Shown here piece by piece: positions 16,592 to 25,652 of a stretch of DNA of 64,000 nt (positions are counted from its first letter, which is position 1; every line of letters starts with the position of its first letter). A model generated the notes under the pieces. The model did no database searches and was not told the origin of the DNA. It saw only the letters and a list, made by a program, of their open reading frames with translations. Made by a program: the position numbers and the translations under genes. The DNA is from Microbacterium enclense (GTDB lineage: Bacteria > Actinomycetota > Actinomycetes > Actinomycetales > Microbacteriaceae): assembly GCF_001456955.1 (NCBI RefSeq), contig NZ_KQ758468.1, forward strand, positions 462,288 through 526,287. The letters run 5' to 3'.

Positions 16592-16851
16592 CGGTCGGCT
16601 CCTGTCGTGTCGAGTGCTCTCCGCAGGCCGACCACGAAGTGCTTGAACGATTCCGCCGACGGATCGAGGTAACCCGTCTGCTCGACGGGCTCGTACTGCG
16701 GCACAGGTGAGCCGTCGATGCCGACGCTCCATCCGACGAACCCGTTCTTGACGCTTCTGCGGGCATCGTGGCTATCAGCCGGCTCAACGTAGTCACCGCG
16801 CGGCGATCCCCTCGCCCTGAACGACGCCCCGTAAGAACCGAACGACTGCAC
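16588..16851 (-). CDS. Hypothetical protein, possibly a remnant
   Basis: 87 residues, starting MQSFGSYGASFRARGSPRGD and ending VGLRRALDTTGADR. The stop overlaps the lipoprotein start (GTGA), arguing that it is translated. The start is uncertain: the frame stays open upstream of GTG 16851 to the glnA1 terminator, and a phrase (TTFPGVQSFGSYGASF) spans the assumed start, so this could be the C-terminal end of a once longer gene. No domain is recognised. A 17-bp palindrome at 16876-16892 lies just upstream. Confidence 0.45.
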   Translation of the reverse strand: MQSFGSYGASFRARGSPRGDYVEPADSHDARRSVKNGFVGWSVGIDGSPVPQYEPVEQTGYLDPSAESFKHFVVGLRRALDTTGADR

Positions 16852-16875
16852 CCCGGGGAACGTCGTGCGGAGGCA

Positions 16876-16892
16876 CCGTAAACACCTTACGG
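16876..16892. promoter_or_regulatory. Perfect 6-bp inverted repeat, possible operator
   Basis: CCGTAA-ACACC-TTACGG, an exact inverted repeat with a 5-base spacer, 25 bases upstream of the 87-residue gene. It is AT-richer than its surroundings. Either an operator or a short hairpin; no regulator is adjacent. Confidence 0.35.
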
Positions 16893-16941
16893 GGCCGCCT
16901 CCTCCCGCGAAGGGTAGCCAGCGCGCACGTCGAGAACGGAC

Positions 16942-16977
16942 GACGCCCGCCCCCGCGAAACGGCGGGGACGGGCGTC
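16942..16977 (-). terminator. Rho-independent type terminator of glnA1
   Basis: GACGCCCGTCCCCGCC and GGGGGCGGGCGTC (minus strand) form a strong stem of about 13-14 bp with a TTTCG-containing loop, ending 19 bases after the glnA1 stop. Confidence 0.75.
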
Positions 16978-16995
16978 GACGTGATGCTGAGGCGA

Positions 16996-18420
16996 TCAGA
17001 CCCCGAAGTACAGCTCGTACTCGAAGGGGTGCGGGCGCTGAGCCATCGGCTGGATCTCGTTCTCGATCTTGTACTCGATCCAGGTGTCGATGAGCTCCTG
17101 AGTGAAGACGCCACCGGCGAGCAGGAACTCGTGGTCGGCGCGCAGGGCCTCGAGCGAGTCGAGCAGCGAGTTCGGAACCTGCGGGATGTTCGCGGCCTCT
17201 TCGGCGGGGAGCTCGTAGAGGTCCTTGTCGACGGGCTCGTGGGGCTCGATGCGGTTCTTGATGCCGTCGATGCCGGCCATCAGCTGGGCGGCGAACGCGA
17301 GGTACGGGTTGCCCGAGGCGTCGGGGGCGCGGAATTCGATGCGCTTGGCCTTGGGGTTGGTGCCCGTGATCGGGATACGGATGGCCGCGGAGCGGTTACC
17401 GGCCGAGTACACCAGGTTCACCGGCGCCTCGAAGCCCTTCACCAGACGGTGGTAGCTGTTGAGGGTCGGGTTGGTGAAGGCGAGGACGGCGGGCGCGTGC
17501 GCCAGCAGACCACCGATGTACCAGCGGGCGATGTCGGAGAGCCCGCCGTAGCCGGTCTCGTCGTAGAACAGCGGCTTGCCGTCGTTCCACAGCGACTGGT
17601 GGGTGTGCATGCCGGAGCCGTTGTCACCGAAGAGCGGCTTGGGCATGAAGGTCGCGACCTTGCCCCAGAGCTCGGCGGTGTTCTTGACGATGTACTTGAA
17701 CTTCAGGATGTCGTCGGCCGCGTGCAGCATCGTGTCGAAGCGGTAGTTGATCTCCTGCTGACCACCGGTGCCGACCTCGTGGTGCGAGCGCTCGAGGGCG
17801 AAGCCCGCCTCGATCAGCTTCAGCGTGATGTCGTCGCGCAGGTCGGCCGTCTTGTCGACGGGGGAGACCGGGAAGTAGCCGCCCTTGTAGGGGGTCTTGT
17901 TGGCGAGGTTTCCGCCCTCTTCGACGCGGCCGGTGTTCCAGGCGCCCTCTTCGGAGTCGACCGAGAAGAAGCTCGAGTTCTGCTTCACTTCGTAACGGAC
18001 GTCGTCGAAGATGTAGAACTCGGCCTCGGGGGCGAAGAACGCGGTGTCGGCGATGCCGGTGGAGGCGAGGTACTTCTCGGCCTTCTTGGCGACCTGACGC
18101 GGGTCCTTCGAGTAGATCTCACCGTTGCGCGGGTTGTAGATGTCGAAGATCATCACGAGGGTCTTGGCCTCGCGGAACTGGTCGACGTACGCCGTGGTCA
18201 CGTCGGGGATCAGCTGCATGTCCGACTCGTGGATGTTCGCGAACCCGCGGATCGACGAGCCATCGAACAGCTGTCCGACGGTGAAGAACTCCTCGTCGAC
18301 GGTCGAGGCGGGGATGTTGAAGTGCTGCTGCACACCAGGAAGGTCCGTGAAACGGATGTCGAGGAACTTGACGTCCTCGTCCTGGATGAACTTGAGCACC
18401 TCGGACGAATCTTTGAACAT
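16996..18420 (-). CDS. glnA1: Glutamine synthetase type I (GlnA1)
   Basis: Main ammonium-assimilating glutamine synthetase. 474 residues. Type I motifs: [20 protein letters not shown] near 50, the [10 protein letters not shown] metal ligands near 135, [11 protein letters not shown] near 268, and the adenylylation site [11 protein letters not shown] near 397, whose tyrosine is the GlnE target. ATG 18420 is preceded by CTGGAG at six bases. A strong hairpin terminator follows the gene. It is divergent from the RDD gene, and with glnE and glnA2 in the same window the whole covalent control circuit is present. Position and order match Mycobacterium glnA1-glnE-glnA2, although fadD and other genes are inserted here. 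Confidence 0.97.
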   Translation of the reverse strand: MFKDSSEVLKFIQDEDVKFLDIRFTDLPGVQQHFNIPASTVDEEFFTVGQLFDGSSIRGFANIHESDMQLIPDVTTAYVDQFREAKTLVMIFDIYNPRNGEIYSKDPRQVAKKAEKYLASTGIADTAFFAPEAEFYIFDDVRYEVKQNSSFFSVDSEEGAWNTGRVEEGGNLANKTPYKGGYFPVSPVDKTADLRDDITLKLIEAGFALERSHHEVGTGGQQEINYRFDTMLHAADDILKFKYIVKNTAELWGKVATFMPKPLFGDNGSGMHTHQSLWNDGKPLFYDETGYGGLSDIARWYIGGLLAHAPAVLAFTNPTLNSYHRLVKGFEAPVNLVYSAGNRSAAIRIPITGTNPKAKRIEFRAPDASGNPYLAFAAQLMAGIDGIKNRIEPHEPVDKDLYELPAEEAANIPQVPNSLLDSLEALRADHEFLLAGGVFTQELIDTWIEYKIENEIQPMAQRPHPFEYELYFGV

Positions 18421-18552
18421 GAAGACTCCAGAGGTAGAACATTCGGGATCGGCGGGCCTCGCCCAGCCTCCTCGACCCTATACAGAACCGGTGTCTCGGC
18501 GATATCTCGCATGTTTCCGGCATGTTACGTGGACCCGATTACTGTGGATGCC

Positions 18553-18981
18553 GTGACCGCACCCGCCGAGTACGAATACCCGGGCCAGCGGCTCGGCCTT
18601 CCCCGCGAGGGACGCGGCTCCATCGCGCGCCCGGGCCGCCGGATCGCCGCTCTGCTGATCGACGTCGCGAGTGCCGGGCTCATCGGCTTCGCCTTCTTCT
18701 CGACCCCCGATCCCGTGACCGGCGTCCCGTTCGCGAATCCGGTCGCGGCGAACGTCATCTTCTTCGCGGTGCAGATCTTGTTCATCCCGCTGATCGGGGG
18801 AAGCCCCGGCCACCGCATCATGGGCATGCGACTCGAGCGCGCATCCGGGGGGTGGGTGGGGGCGTGGCGTCCGATCGTGCGCACCGTGCTCCTCGCGCTC
18901 ATCATCCCCGCGGTGGTGTGGGACGCCGACCAGCGCGGCCTGCACGACAAAGCCGTCGGCACCCTGCTCGTCCGCACCTGA
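18553..18981 (+). CDS. RDD family membrane protein
   Basis: 142 residues. The RDD signature is RPGRRIAALLIDVASAG (R...DD-type motif, about 28-45), followed by hydrophobic segments near 40-58, 70-90 and 110-128, and GGSPGHRIMGMRL typical of the family between helices 2 and 3. Its C-terminus DADQRGLHDKAVGTLLVRT matches the Mycobacterium homologue adjacent to glnA1. GTG 18553 follows TACTGT by seven bases (leaderless). Function unknown; some RDD proteins affect ion transport. It is convergent with the DUF4191 gene across a bidirectional terminator. Confidence 0.9.
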   Translation: MTAPAEYEYPGQRLGLPREGRGSIARPGRRIAALLIDVASAGLIGFAFFSTPDPVTGVPFANPVAANVIFFAVQILFIPLIGGSPGHRIMGMRLERASGGWVGAWRPIVRTVLLALIIPAVVWDADQRGLHDKAVGTLLVRT

Positions 18982-18990
18982 CGATATGAC

Positions 18991-19019
18991 GAAGGCCCCC
19001 GCACCGGCGGGGGCCTTCG
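18991..19019. terminator. Bidirectional terminator
   Basis: GAAGGCCCCCGC / GCGGGGGCCTTC is a 10-12 bp stem with a short loop between the convergent RDD and DUF4191 genes. The arms begin with GAAGG and end CCTTCGT, giving weak T-rich tails on both strands. Confidence 0.8.
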
Positions 19020-19031
19020 TCGTTCGCGGGG

Positions 19032-19742
19032 TCAGCGCGGACGCGGTGAGCGCATCTTGGTCGGGTCGACGCCCTTCGGAATCGGCAACGACGACAGACC
19101 CTGCGAGACCGACGACACGCGCTTGATGACGGCGGCCATGGTGGCACGGTCCACCTTCTTGGGCAGCGCCTTGATAGACGAGGCGAGCTTGGCGATCGGC
19201 ACCTCGTCGTCGCCGTGCCCGACGTAGAGCACGGTGACGGGCACGCCCGAGGCGACGCGCTGCACCCGGCCGCGCTCCTCGCCCACGAGACGCGTCAGGC
19301 GGCTGCGGTTGCCCTCGCCGATGAGGACGACGCCGCCGCGCCCGATAGCGCGGTAGAGAGCCTCTTGCGTGCGCGGGTTCACCGCGACGGGCGTCTCCGA
19401 CGCCTGCCAGTTGCGGCCGAGCGACGACGACAGCACGTGGCCGGTGGCACCCGGCATCCCGTCGATCTTCTTGTACATCGCGGTGGTCGACAGGCGCGTC
19501 ATGGTGATCATCGCGGCCAGGATGCCAGCCAGCAGACCCGTGACACCCCAGAGGATGATGCTCCACACCGCCAGCGGCGGGATGAGGAAGCCGATGAGCA
19601 CGCCGAGGGCGATGCCCACGAGCACGATGCCCGCCAGCAGGAACGGCAGCCACCGGTACTCCTTCTGGGTGAAGGTGTAGAGCGTTTTGAGCTGCGAGAA
19701 GAAGCCCGGACGCTTCTCGGGCGTGGAAGTGCGAGCGGCCAT
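19032..19742 (-). CDS. DUF4191 membrane protein
   Basis: 236 residues. The N-terminus KRPGFFSQLKTLYTFTQKEY leads into two transmembrane helices (about 33-55 and 60-85), then a long soluble domain with VLSSSLGRNWQASETPVAVN and VLIGEGNRSRLTRLVGEERG. This is the DUF4191 family, normally found directly downstream of lipA in actinobacteria. Here lipA and lipB are not beside it. ATG 19742 follows TAGAAT by six bases, a leaderless start. Function unknown; the conserved linkage suggests a link to lipoylation or envelope processes. Confidence 0.92.
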   Translation of the reverse strand: MAARTSTPEKRPGFFSQLKTLYTFTQKEYRWLPFLLAGIVLVGIALGVLIGFLIPPLAVWSIILWGVTGLLAGILAAMITMTRLSTTAMYKKIDGMPGATGHVLSSSLGRNWQASETPVAVNPRTQEALYRAIGRGGVVLIGEGNRSRLTRLVGEERGRVQRVASGVPVTVLYVGHGDDEVPIAKLASSIKALPKKVDRATMAAVIKRVSSVSQGLSSLPIPKGVDPTKMRSPRPR

Positions 19743-19858
19743 GGCTCGATTCTATCTTCGCCGCCGCCCCCTCCTCCCCAGCGGCCCGATCATGCCCGCC
19801 ATCCCCGATCGGACCTCGGCGCGCCGCGGCCGCTGGCTCTCATCGACACCATCGGGGG

Positions 19859-20935
19859 ATGAGCAGTTCCACGGCATCCGTTCTCGTCGAACCGTTCGAG
19901 GCCTATCTTGATCGACGTTCGCGCAGTGACCTCCCCTTCGCTCCGGGCGAGATCGTGACCGTGGCTGTCGCACTTCTGCGCGGGTGCCGTCAGGCGACCG
20001 CGGCGTTCTCGGGTGTGCGGTGGTGGCTCCGGTCGGACGGATGTCCGATCGTGCGGGAGGAGGCGGAGGGCCCGGATGCCGTCGCGGCCACCGCCGACAC
20101 CCTCGAGCGGGTCACGGCGATCGCGTCCGACGAACCCACTCGGGAGATCCTGAAGCGAGCGCGGGAGAGCGTGCTCACGTCGCCGCCGCGGGACTGGGAA
20201 TCACTCGAACGGCAGCTCTTCCGGTACGCCGAGCCCATGCCGCTCGTTCTGGGCCCTCTCACGCCGGCCGACCGTGAGCCGCGGCCGGCGCGCGCGCCTG
20301 ACAACGCGGCGTCGGCGCCGCGCGTGCTCGCGCTCGTCGATGCGGACCTGGCGGATGCCGTTCGGGAAGTGCTGCGAGACGTCCGTGAACGCTGGCGCAG
20401 CTCGCGGGCCGTCCGGCTCGGTATGACCGGCGCGGTCGGCGCGCTCGTCGTCGTCGCGGCGGTGCTGCTGTGGCCGCAGTCGAAAGACGCGAGGGCGTCC
20501 GATCCCGGCGTTCTCCCCGCGGGAGTGAGCCGCATCACAACCCCGACCGGGGAGCCGGCGACGGCGTCGGCGCCGACGGCAGCGTACTCCACCTCGGCGG
20601 AAAGGGAGGCTGAGGCCTCGCCCACACCATCGCGAACCTCCGACCCTCTGCCGTCCGAAGACCCCGTCGAAGCCGCCCGGGCCCTCTTCACCGCTGTCGA
20701 CCGATGCGCCGGCGACGCCGCCTGCGTGACCTCCTTCACAGAGGTCTCCGCCGGTATGCGGGAACCGCTCCCTCCCGGCGCGGCGGACGCCGCCATCGAG
20801 CTGATCGACGACTTCGGCGGGGTGTTCGTCGTGCGCCTCACGGTCGAGTCGACAGTGCACTACGTCACGGTCGTGCGGCAGGAAGACCGATGGCTGGTCC
20901 GCGCCGTCGGAACGAGCGCGGACCAGCCATCATGA
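19859..20935 (+). CDS. Single-pass membrane protein, function unknown
   Basis: 358 residues. Residues 1-180 are soluble and mostly helical (MSSSTASVLVEPFEAYLDRR, then FAPGEIVTVAVALLRGCRQA), one transmembrane helix lies near 190-208 (GAVGALVVVAAVLLWPQ), then a Thr/Ser/Pro-rich linker and an outer domain of about 95 residues (VEAARALFTAVDRCAGDAAC ... VTVVRQEDRWLVRAVG) with a Cys pair, reminiscent of SnoaL/NTF2-like or anti-sigma-like extracellular modules. The arrangement recalls anti-sigma or signalling proteins, but no motif proves it. It occupies the place between DUF4191 and sucB where lipB and lipA usually sit, on the opposite strand to those genes. Confidence 0.75.
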   Translation: MSSSTASVLVEPFEAYLDRRSRSDLPFAPGEIVTVAVALLRGCRQATAAFSGVRWWLRSDGCPIVREEAEGPDAVAATADTLERVTAIASDEPTREILKRARESVLTSPPRDWESLERQLFRYAEPMPLVLGPLTPADREPRPARAPDNAASAPRVLALVDADLADAVREVLRDVRERWRSSRAVRLGMTGAVGALVVVAAVLLWPQSKDARASDPGVLPAGVSRITTPTGEPATASAPTAAYSTSAEREAEASPTPSRTSDPLPSEDPVEAARALFTAVDRCAGDAACVTSFTEVSAGMREPLPPGAADAAIELIDDFGGVFVVRLTVESTVHYVTVVRQEDRWLVRAVGTSADQPS

Positions 20936-20952
20936 GCCGGTGTTCAGCGGTG

Positions 20953-22677
20953 TCAGTAGCCGAGGTCGCCCTCGAACTGCGCCGCCTCGAGGCGGGCCTT
21001 GACCGCGCCGAGGAAGCGGGCGGCGTCGGCACCGTCGATCGTGCGGTGGTCGTACGACAGCGCGAGGTACACGTACGAGCGCACGGAGATCGCGTCCTTG
21101 CCGTCGACCGAGACGACGCCCGGCTTCTTCACCACGGCGCCGAGACCGAGGATGGCCGACTGCGGCAGGAAGACGATCGGGGTGTCGAACAGCGCGCCAC
21201 GCGAACCGGTGTTGGTCAGCGTGAAGGTGCCGCCCGCGAGCTCGTCGGGCTTCAGCTTGTTGTCGCGCGTGCGCGCGGCCAGGTCGGCGATCTCGCGAGC
21301 GAGCTGCGCGATGTTCTTGTCGCCCGCCTCCTTGATCACGGGGGTGAGCAGACCGCGCTCGGTGTCGACCGCGATCGCGATGTTCTCCTGGGCGGGGTAG
21401 ACGATCTCGTCGCCCTCGACCGTGGAGTTGATGATCGGGTACGTCTTGAGCGCCTCGATGGCGGCGATCGCGAAGAACGGCAGGAACGACAGCTTGTCGC
21501 CGGTCTTCTGCTGGAACTCGCCCTTCACGCGGTCGCGGAGCGCCGCGACCTTCGTCACGTCGACCTCGACCACGGTGGTCAACTGCGCGGTGGCCTGCAT
21601 CGACGCCACGGCGCGCTCGGCGATGACCTTGCGCAGACGCGACATCTTCTGCGTCGTTCCGCGCAGCGGCGAGACCTCGACCGGGGCCGGCGCGGCGGCC
21701 GGGGCCGCGGCTGCGGGCGCCGACGACGCGGCGGGCGCGGCCTTGGCAGCCTCCGCCGCCTTCAAGACGTCTTCCTTCCGGATACGACCGCCGACACCGC
21801 TGCCCGTGACCGAGGCGAGGTCGACGCCCTGCTGCTGCGCCAGGCGACGCACCAGAGGGGTCACGTAGGTGATGTCGTCGTTCGACGACGACGCGGCGGG
21901 CTTCTCCTCCGCGGCGGGAGCGGCGGGCTTCTCTTCGGCGGCGGGAGCAGCGGGCTTCTCCTCGGCGGCGGGAGCAGCGGGCTTCTCCTCCACGGCGGGA
22001 GCAGCGGGCTTCTCCTCCGCGGCCGGGGCGGGCGCCTCGGGCTGCGCGGCGGGGGCCGCACCGCTGCCGATGCGCGCGAGCGCGGCGCCGACGTTGACCG
22101 TCTCGTCTTCCTGAACGAGGATCTCCTGCAGCGTGCCGGCAACCGGCGAAGGGATCTCGGTGTCGACCTTGTCGGTCGAGATCTCGAGAAGCGGCTCATC
22201 GACGGCGACGTCGTCGCCGACGGCCTTGAGCCAGCGGGTCACGGTGCCCTCGGTCACGCTCTCGCCCAGTTCGGGGAGCTTGACTTCGGTCGAGTCGCCA
22301 CCGGCGGCGGGGGCGGACTGCTCGGCGGGAGCGGCCTGTTCAGCGGGCGCGGCCTCGGCGGGCGCGGCCTCCTGAGCCGGCTCGGACTCCTGCTCGGCCG
22401 GAGCCGCCTGCGGAGCGTCGTCCGACGACGCGGCACCCGAGCCGTCGCCGATCTTGGCGAGGACGGCACCGACCTCAACCGTCTCGTCTTCCTGGACGAG
22501 GATCTCCTCGATGACTCCCGAGATGGGGGAGGGGATCTCGGTGTCGACCTTGTCGGTCGAGATCTCCAACAGGCCCTCGTCCTCCTGGACGGTGTCACCG
22601 ACCTGCTTGAGCCAGCGGGTGACCGTTCCCTCGGTGACGCTCTCGCCGAGAGCGGGGAGGACGACGGAAGTGCTCAT
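20953..22677 (-). CDS. sucB: Dihydrolipoamide acyltransferase (E2) of a 2-oxo acid dehydrogenase complex
   Basis: E2 core that transfers the acyl group from lipoamide to CoA in the 2-oxoglutarate and/or pyruvate dehydrogenase complex. 574 residues. Two lipoyl domains (about 1-76 and 125-200), each with [12 protein letters not shown], where the Lys is lipoylated; Ala/Pro/Glu linkers including five 9-residue repeats; a peripheral subunit-binding domain ([20 protein letters not shown], about 268-305); and the catalytic domain (about 340-574) ending with the active-site [19 protein letters not shown] 22677 has AAGGAG eight bases upstream. It follows lpdA and pepA on the same strand. In actinobacteria one E2 commonly serves both complexes, so the symbol could equally be dlaT. 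Confidence 0.93.
   Translation of the reverse strand: MSTSVVLPALGESVTEGTVTRWLKQVGDTVQEDEGLLEISTDKVDTEIPSPISGVIEEILVQEDETVEVGAVLAKIGDGSGAASSDDAPQAAPAEQESEPAQEAAPAEAAPAEQAAPAEQSAPAAGGDSTEVKLPELGESVTEGTVTRWLKAVGDDVAVDEPLLEISTDKVDTEIPSPVAGTLQEILVQEDETVNVGAALARIGSGAAPAAQPEAPAPAAEEKPAAPAVEEKPAAPAAEEKPAAPAAEEKPAAPAAEEKPAASSSNDDITYVTPLVRRLAQQQGVDLASVTGSGVGGRIRKEDVLKAAEAAKAAPAASSAPAAAAPAAAPAPVEVSPLRGTTQKMSRLRKVIAERAVASMQATAQLTTVVEVDVTKVAALRDRVKGEFQQKTGDKLSFLPFFAIAAIEALKTYPIINSTVEGDEIVYPAQENIAIAVDTERGLLTPVIKEAGDKNIAQLAREIADLAARTRDNKLKPDELAGGTFTLTNTGSRGALFDTPIVFLPQSAILGLGAVVKKPGVVSVDGKDAISVRSYVYLALSYDHRTIDGADAARFLGAVKARLEAAQFEGDLGY
21896..22028 (-). repeat. 27-bp tandem repeat in the sucB linker
   Basis: About five copies of a 27-bp unit encoding [10 protein letters not shown], forming a flexible Ala-Pro hinge. 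Copies differ by a few bases (for example TCCGCG, TCGGCG and TCCACG), so it is not a perfect array, but slippage could change copy number. Confidence 0.8.
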
Positions 22678-22731
22678 GGATATGTCTCCTTCGTACCGGA
22701 TGCGGTATCTAGCTTAGTGACCGGTTGGCGG

Positions 22732-24105
22732 TCAGAGTGCGTGCAGGGGCTTGCCGGCGAGGGCCAGGAAGGCCTCGCCGAGCGCCTCGCTCTGGGTGGG
22801 GTGCGCATGGACGAACGGCGCGACGTCTTCGGGGTGCGCCTCCCAGCCCACGGCGAGCTGCGCCTCGGAGATCAACTCTCCGACGCGATCGCCCACGAGA
22901 TGCGCGCCCACGACGGGGCCGTCGATGCGGCGGACGATCTTGACGATGCCCGACGTGCCGATGATCTCGCTGCGGCCGTTGCCGGCCAGGTTGTATTCGT
23001 ATGCCTTGACGGCCTCGGATCCATAACGATCCTGCGCCTGCGCTTCGGTGAGCCCCACGGAGGCCACTTCCGGGTGCGAGTAGGCGACGCGCGGGACGTC
23101 GACGTCGGGCACGAGCACGGGCGACAGACCCGCGATCTCTTCGGCGACGAAGATGCCCTGCTGGAATCCGCGGTGGGCGAGCTGCAGACCGGGGACGATG
23201 TCGCCCACGGCCCAGACGTGCGCGGCGGCGGTGCGCAGTCGCTCGTCGGTCTGCACGAAGCCGCGGTCGAGCACGACCCCCGCCTCCTCGTATCCGAGGC
23301 CCGCGGTCGCAGGCCCGCGGCCGACGGCGACGAGGACGTAGTCGGCCGACAGCTCGGACCCGTCGTCGAGCGTGACCGTCGCGGCATCCGCCGTCTGCGT
23401 CAGCGAGGCGAATCGTCGGCCCAGCTGGAACGCGATGCCGCGCTTGCGGAAGGCCCGCTCCAGAGCCTTGCTGGACGAGGCGTCTTCGGCGGGGAGCAGA
23501 TGCGGCAGGGCCTCGACGATCGTGACGTCGACGCCGAACGATCGCCACACGCTCGCGAACTCGACGCCGATGACGCCGCCGCCGAGCACGATGACACGCT
23601 CCGGGATGACGTCGAGATCGAGGGCCTGCTCGCTGGTGAGCACGCGACCACCAATCTCCAGGCCCGGCAGGCTCCGGCTGTAGGAGCCGGTGGCGAGGAT
23701 GACGTCGGCGCCGCGGTACAGGTCGTCTCCGACGCGCACGGCGGGCCCGGTCTCGAGCGCGCCCTCACCCGAGACGACACGGATGCCGCGGGCGGAGATC
23801 AGCCCCTCGAGGCCTTTGTACTTCTTCGCGACGATGCCCTCGCGGTAGGCGCGCACGCGCGCCGGGTCGATGCCCCCGAGGGTCACGTTCACGCCGATGT
23901 CAGCGGCCGAGCGGGCGGCGTCGGCGACCTCGCCGGCGTGCAGCAGGGCCTTGGTGGGGATGCACCCGCGATGCAGGCACGTGCCGCCGAGCTTGTCCTT
24001 CTCGACGAGGACGACGTCCTTCCCGAGCTCGGCGAGACGCAGAGCGGCCGCGTAGCCGCCGCTTCCGCCGCCCAGGACGACGACGTCGGCCGTGTACTCG
24101 GTCAT
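22732..24105 (-). CDS. lpdA: Dihydrolipoyl dehydrogenase (E3)
   Basis: FAD enzyme that reoxidises dihydrolipoamide on E2 with NAD. 457 residues. FAD-binding GGGSGGYAAALRLAELG (about 10-26), redox-active disulfide GGTCLHRGCIPTKALL (about 40-55, C-x4-C), NAD-binding GGGVIGVEFASVWRSFG (about 180), and the C-terminal catalytic H-x4-E as HAHPTQSEALGEAF. ATG 24105 overlaps the pepA stop by four bases (ATGA). sucB starts 54 bases downstream and has its own possible -10 (TAAGCT), so the operon may have an internal promoter. Confidence 0.95.
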   Translation of the reverse strand: MTEYTADVVVLGGGSGGYAAALRLAELGKDVVLVEKDKLGGTCLHRGCIPTKALLHAGEVADAARSAADIGVNVTLGGIDPARVRAYREGIVAKKYKGLEGLISARGIRVVSGEGALETGPAVRVGDDLYRGADVILATGSYSRSLPGLEIGGRVLTSEQALDLDVIPERVIVLGGGVIGVEFASVWRSFGVDVTIVEALPHLLPAEDASSSKALERAFRKRGIAFQLGRRFASLTQTADAATVTLDDGSELSADYVLVAVGRGPATAGLGYEEAGVVLDRGFVQTDERLRTAAAHVWAVGDIVPGLQLAHRGFQQGIFVAEEIAGLSPVLVPDVDVPRVAYSHPEVASVGLTEAQAQDRYGSEAVKAYEYNLAGNGRSEIIGTSGIVKIVRRIDGPVVGAHLVGDRVGELISEAQLAVGWEAHPEDVAPFVHAHPTQSEALGEAFLALAGKPLHAL

Positions 24106-25568
24106 CGCGCGGCCTCCGCGGCGAGCAACTCGACGAGTGAGCGCACCGTCGCGCCGGTCACGCCCTTGTCGGTGTACCCGAACGGCGCGGACTTGTTCAT
24201 GCCGACGCCGGCGATGTCGAGGTGCACCCACGGGATGCGGGCGGCGTCGGCGTCTTCCGAGACGCGCCCGACGAAGTGCCGCAGGAAGAGTCCGGCGAAC
24301 AGCGAACCACCGGCCGGGTCGCCGATCTTCGCGTTCTGCAGATCGGCGATGGGGGAGTCGAGGTCGTCGACCATGTGGTCGGGCAGCGGGAGCTGCCACG
24401 CGAGCTCGGCCGCACGGCCCGCCGCGGCCAGGTACGCCGCGACCGCGGCGTCGTCCCCCATGACGCCGGTGTGGCGGTTGCCCAGGGCGACGGTGATGGC
24501 GCCGGTGAGCGTGGCGACGTCGACGATGAGGTCGGGCTTCTCACGGCTCGCGGCGGCCAGGCCGTCGGCGAGTACGAGGCGCCCCTCGGCGTCGGTGTTG
24601 AGCACCTCGACCGTGGTGCCGTCGAGCGTACGCAGCACGTCGCCCGGGCGGGTGGCCCGACCCGACGGCATGTTGTCGGCGATGCAGAGCCAGGCGCTGA
24701 GCCGCACCGGAAGCTGCATCTCGGCCGCGGCCTTCAACACCGCGAGCACCGTCGCCGCGCCGCACATGTCGTACTTCATACCGACCATGGATGCGGCTGG
24801 TTTGAGCGAGAGGCCACCGGTGTCGAACGTGATGCCCTTGCCGACGAGCGCAACGTGACGCACGGCATCGGCGGGGGAGTAGTCGAGTCGAACGAGACGG
24901 GGCGGGCGGTCCGAGCCCTGTCCCACACCCAGGATGCCGCCGTAGCCGCCGTCGCGCAGGGCGGCCTCGTCGAGCACCTCGACGTCGACGGGCAGCCCCT
25001 CCACCGCCTTCACGGCGGCGTCGGCGAAGTCGGCGGGTCCGAGCCACTCGGCCGGGGTGGTCACGAGGTCTTTCACCAGCGCCACGGCGCCGGCGATGGC
25101 CGCCACGGCCGCGGTGTCGGCCTCCGACGGCTCAGCGGAGGCGGCCACGCTTACACGGGCGGCGCGCGCCTTGGGCGACTTCTTCTTGTAGTCGGCGAAG
25201 CGGTAGCCGCCGAGGGCCGCGCCCTCGGCGATCGGACGCCACGGGGCGTCGACGAGCGACTCGACCGCCACGTGCGCGAAACCGGTCAGCTGACGGAGGC
25301 CCACGCCCGCGGCATCCCGCAGGGCGGCTTCGCCCGGGTCGGTGCCCGCACCCGCGACGGCGAGCGGCGTCTGCACGCCCGGAACATGCACGCGCTGGAA
25401 CGAACCAGTCGCTCCGGTGAAGCCGACGGCCGTCAGCGCGGCGCCGAGGCCGTCCCATCCATCGGGGTCGGGCGCCCCCTCCGAGAGGGTCGGGACGATC
25501 AGCAGGATCGCATCGGCGTCGGACTCGCGTACGGGGGCGTCGGTGTACGCCACAGAGGGGAAGGGCAT
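24102..25568 (-). CDS. pepA: Leucyl aminopeptidase (M17)
   Basis: Cytoplasmic zinc/manganese aminopeptidase removing N-terminal hydrophobic residues. 488 residues. The metal-binding region is VGKGITFDTGGLSLKP (about 243) with Lys and Asp ligands, and the M17 signature is NTDAEGRLVLADGL (about 325). Two ATGs compete: 25577 and 25568. I choose 25568 because TAGGAT stands seven bases before it, the leaderless spacing; the other would sit only three bases from the -10. It overlaps lpdA by four bases, so pepA, lpdA and probably sucB form one transcription unit. The position beside sucB mirrors Mycobacterium pepB. Confidence 0.93.
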   Translation of the reverse strand: MPFPSVAYTDAPVRESDADAILLIVPTLSEGAPDPDGWDGLGAALTAVGFTGATGSFQRVHVPGVQTPLAVAGAGTDPGEAALRDAAGVGLRQLTGFAHVAVESLVDAPWRPIAEGAALGGYRFADYKKKSPKARAARVSVAASAEPSEADTAAVAAIAGAVALVKDLVTTPAEWLGPADFADAAVKAVEGLPVDVEVLDEAALRDGGYGGILGVGQGSDRPPRLVRLDYSPADAVRHVALVGKGITFDTGGLSLKPAASMVGMKYDMCGAATVLAVLKAAAEMQLPVRLSAWLCIADNMPSGRATRPGDVLRTLDGTTVEVLNTDAEGRLVLADGLAAASREKPDLIVDVATLTGAITVALGNRHTGVMGDDAAVAAYLAAAGRAAELAWQLPLPDHMVDDLDSPIADLQNAKIGDPAGGSLFAGLFLRHFVGRVSEDADAARIPWVHLDIAGVGMNKSAPFGYTDKGVTGATVRSLVELLAAEAAR

Positions 25569-25652
25569 GGCATCCATCCTAGGTTCGGGTGTGTTCGCTA
25601 GCAGCGGGACGCACCGCGACCGACGATCCGGCAGCGCTCGTAGAGTGGAGGT

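Noticed and set aside
20704..24858. A 1384-residue open frame on the plus strand, antisense to sucB, lpdA and pepA
   Set aside because: It is a shadow of high-G+C coding on the other strand; the protein is low-complexity with no domain, while the minus-strand frames give three clear enzymes.
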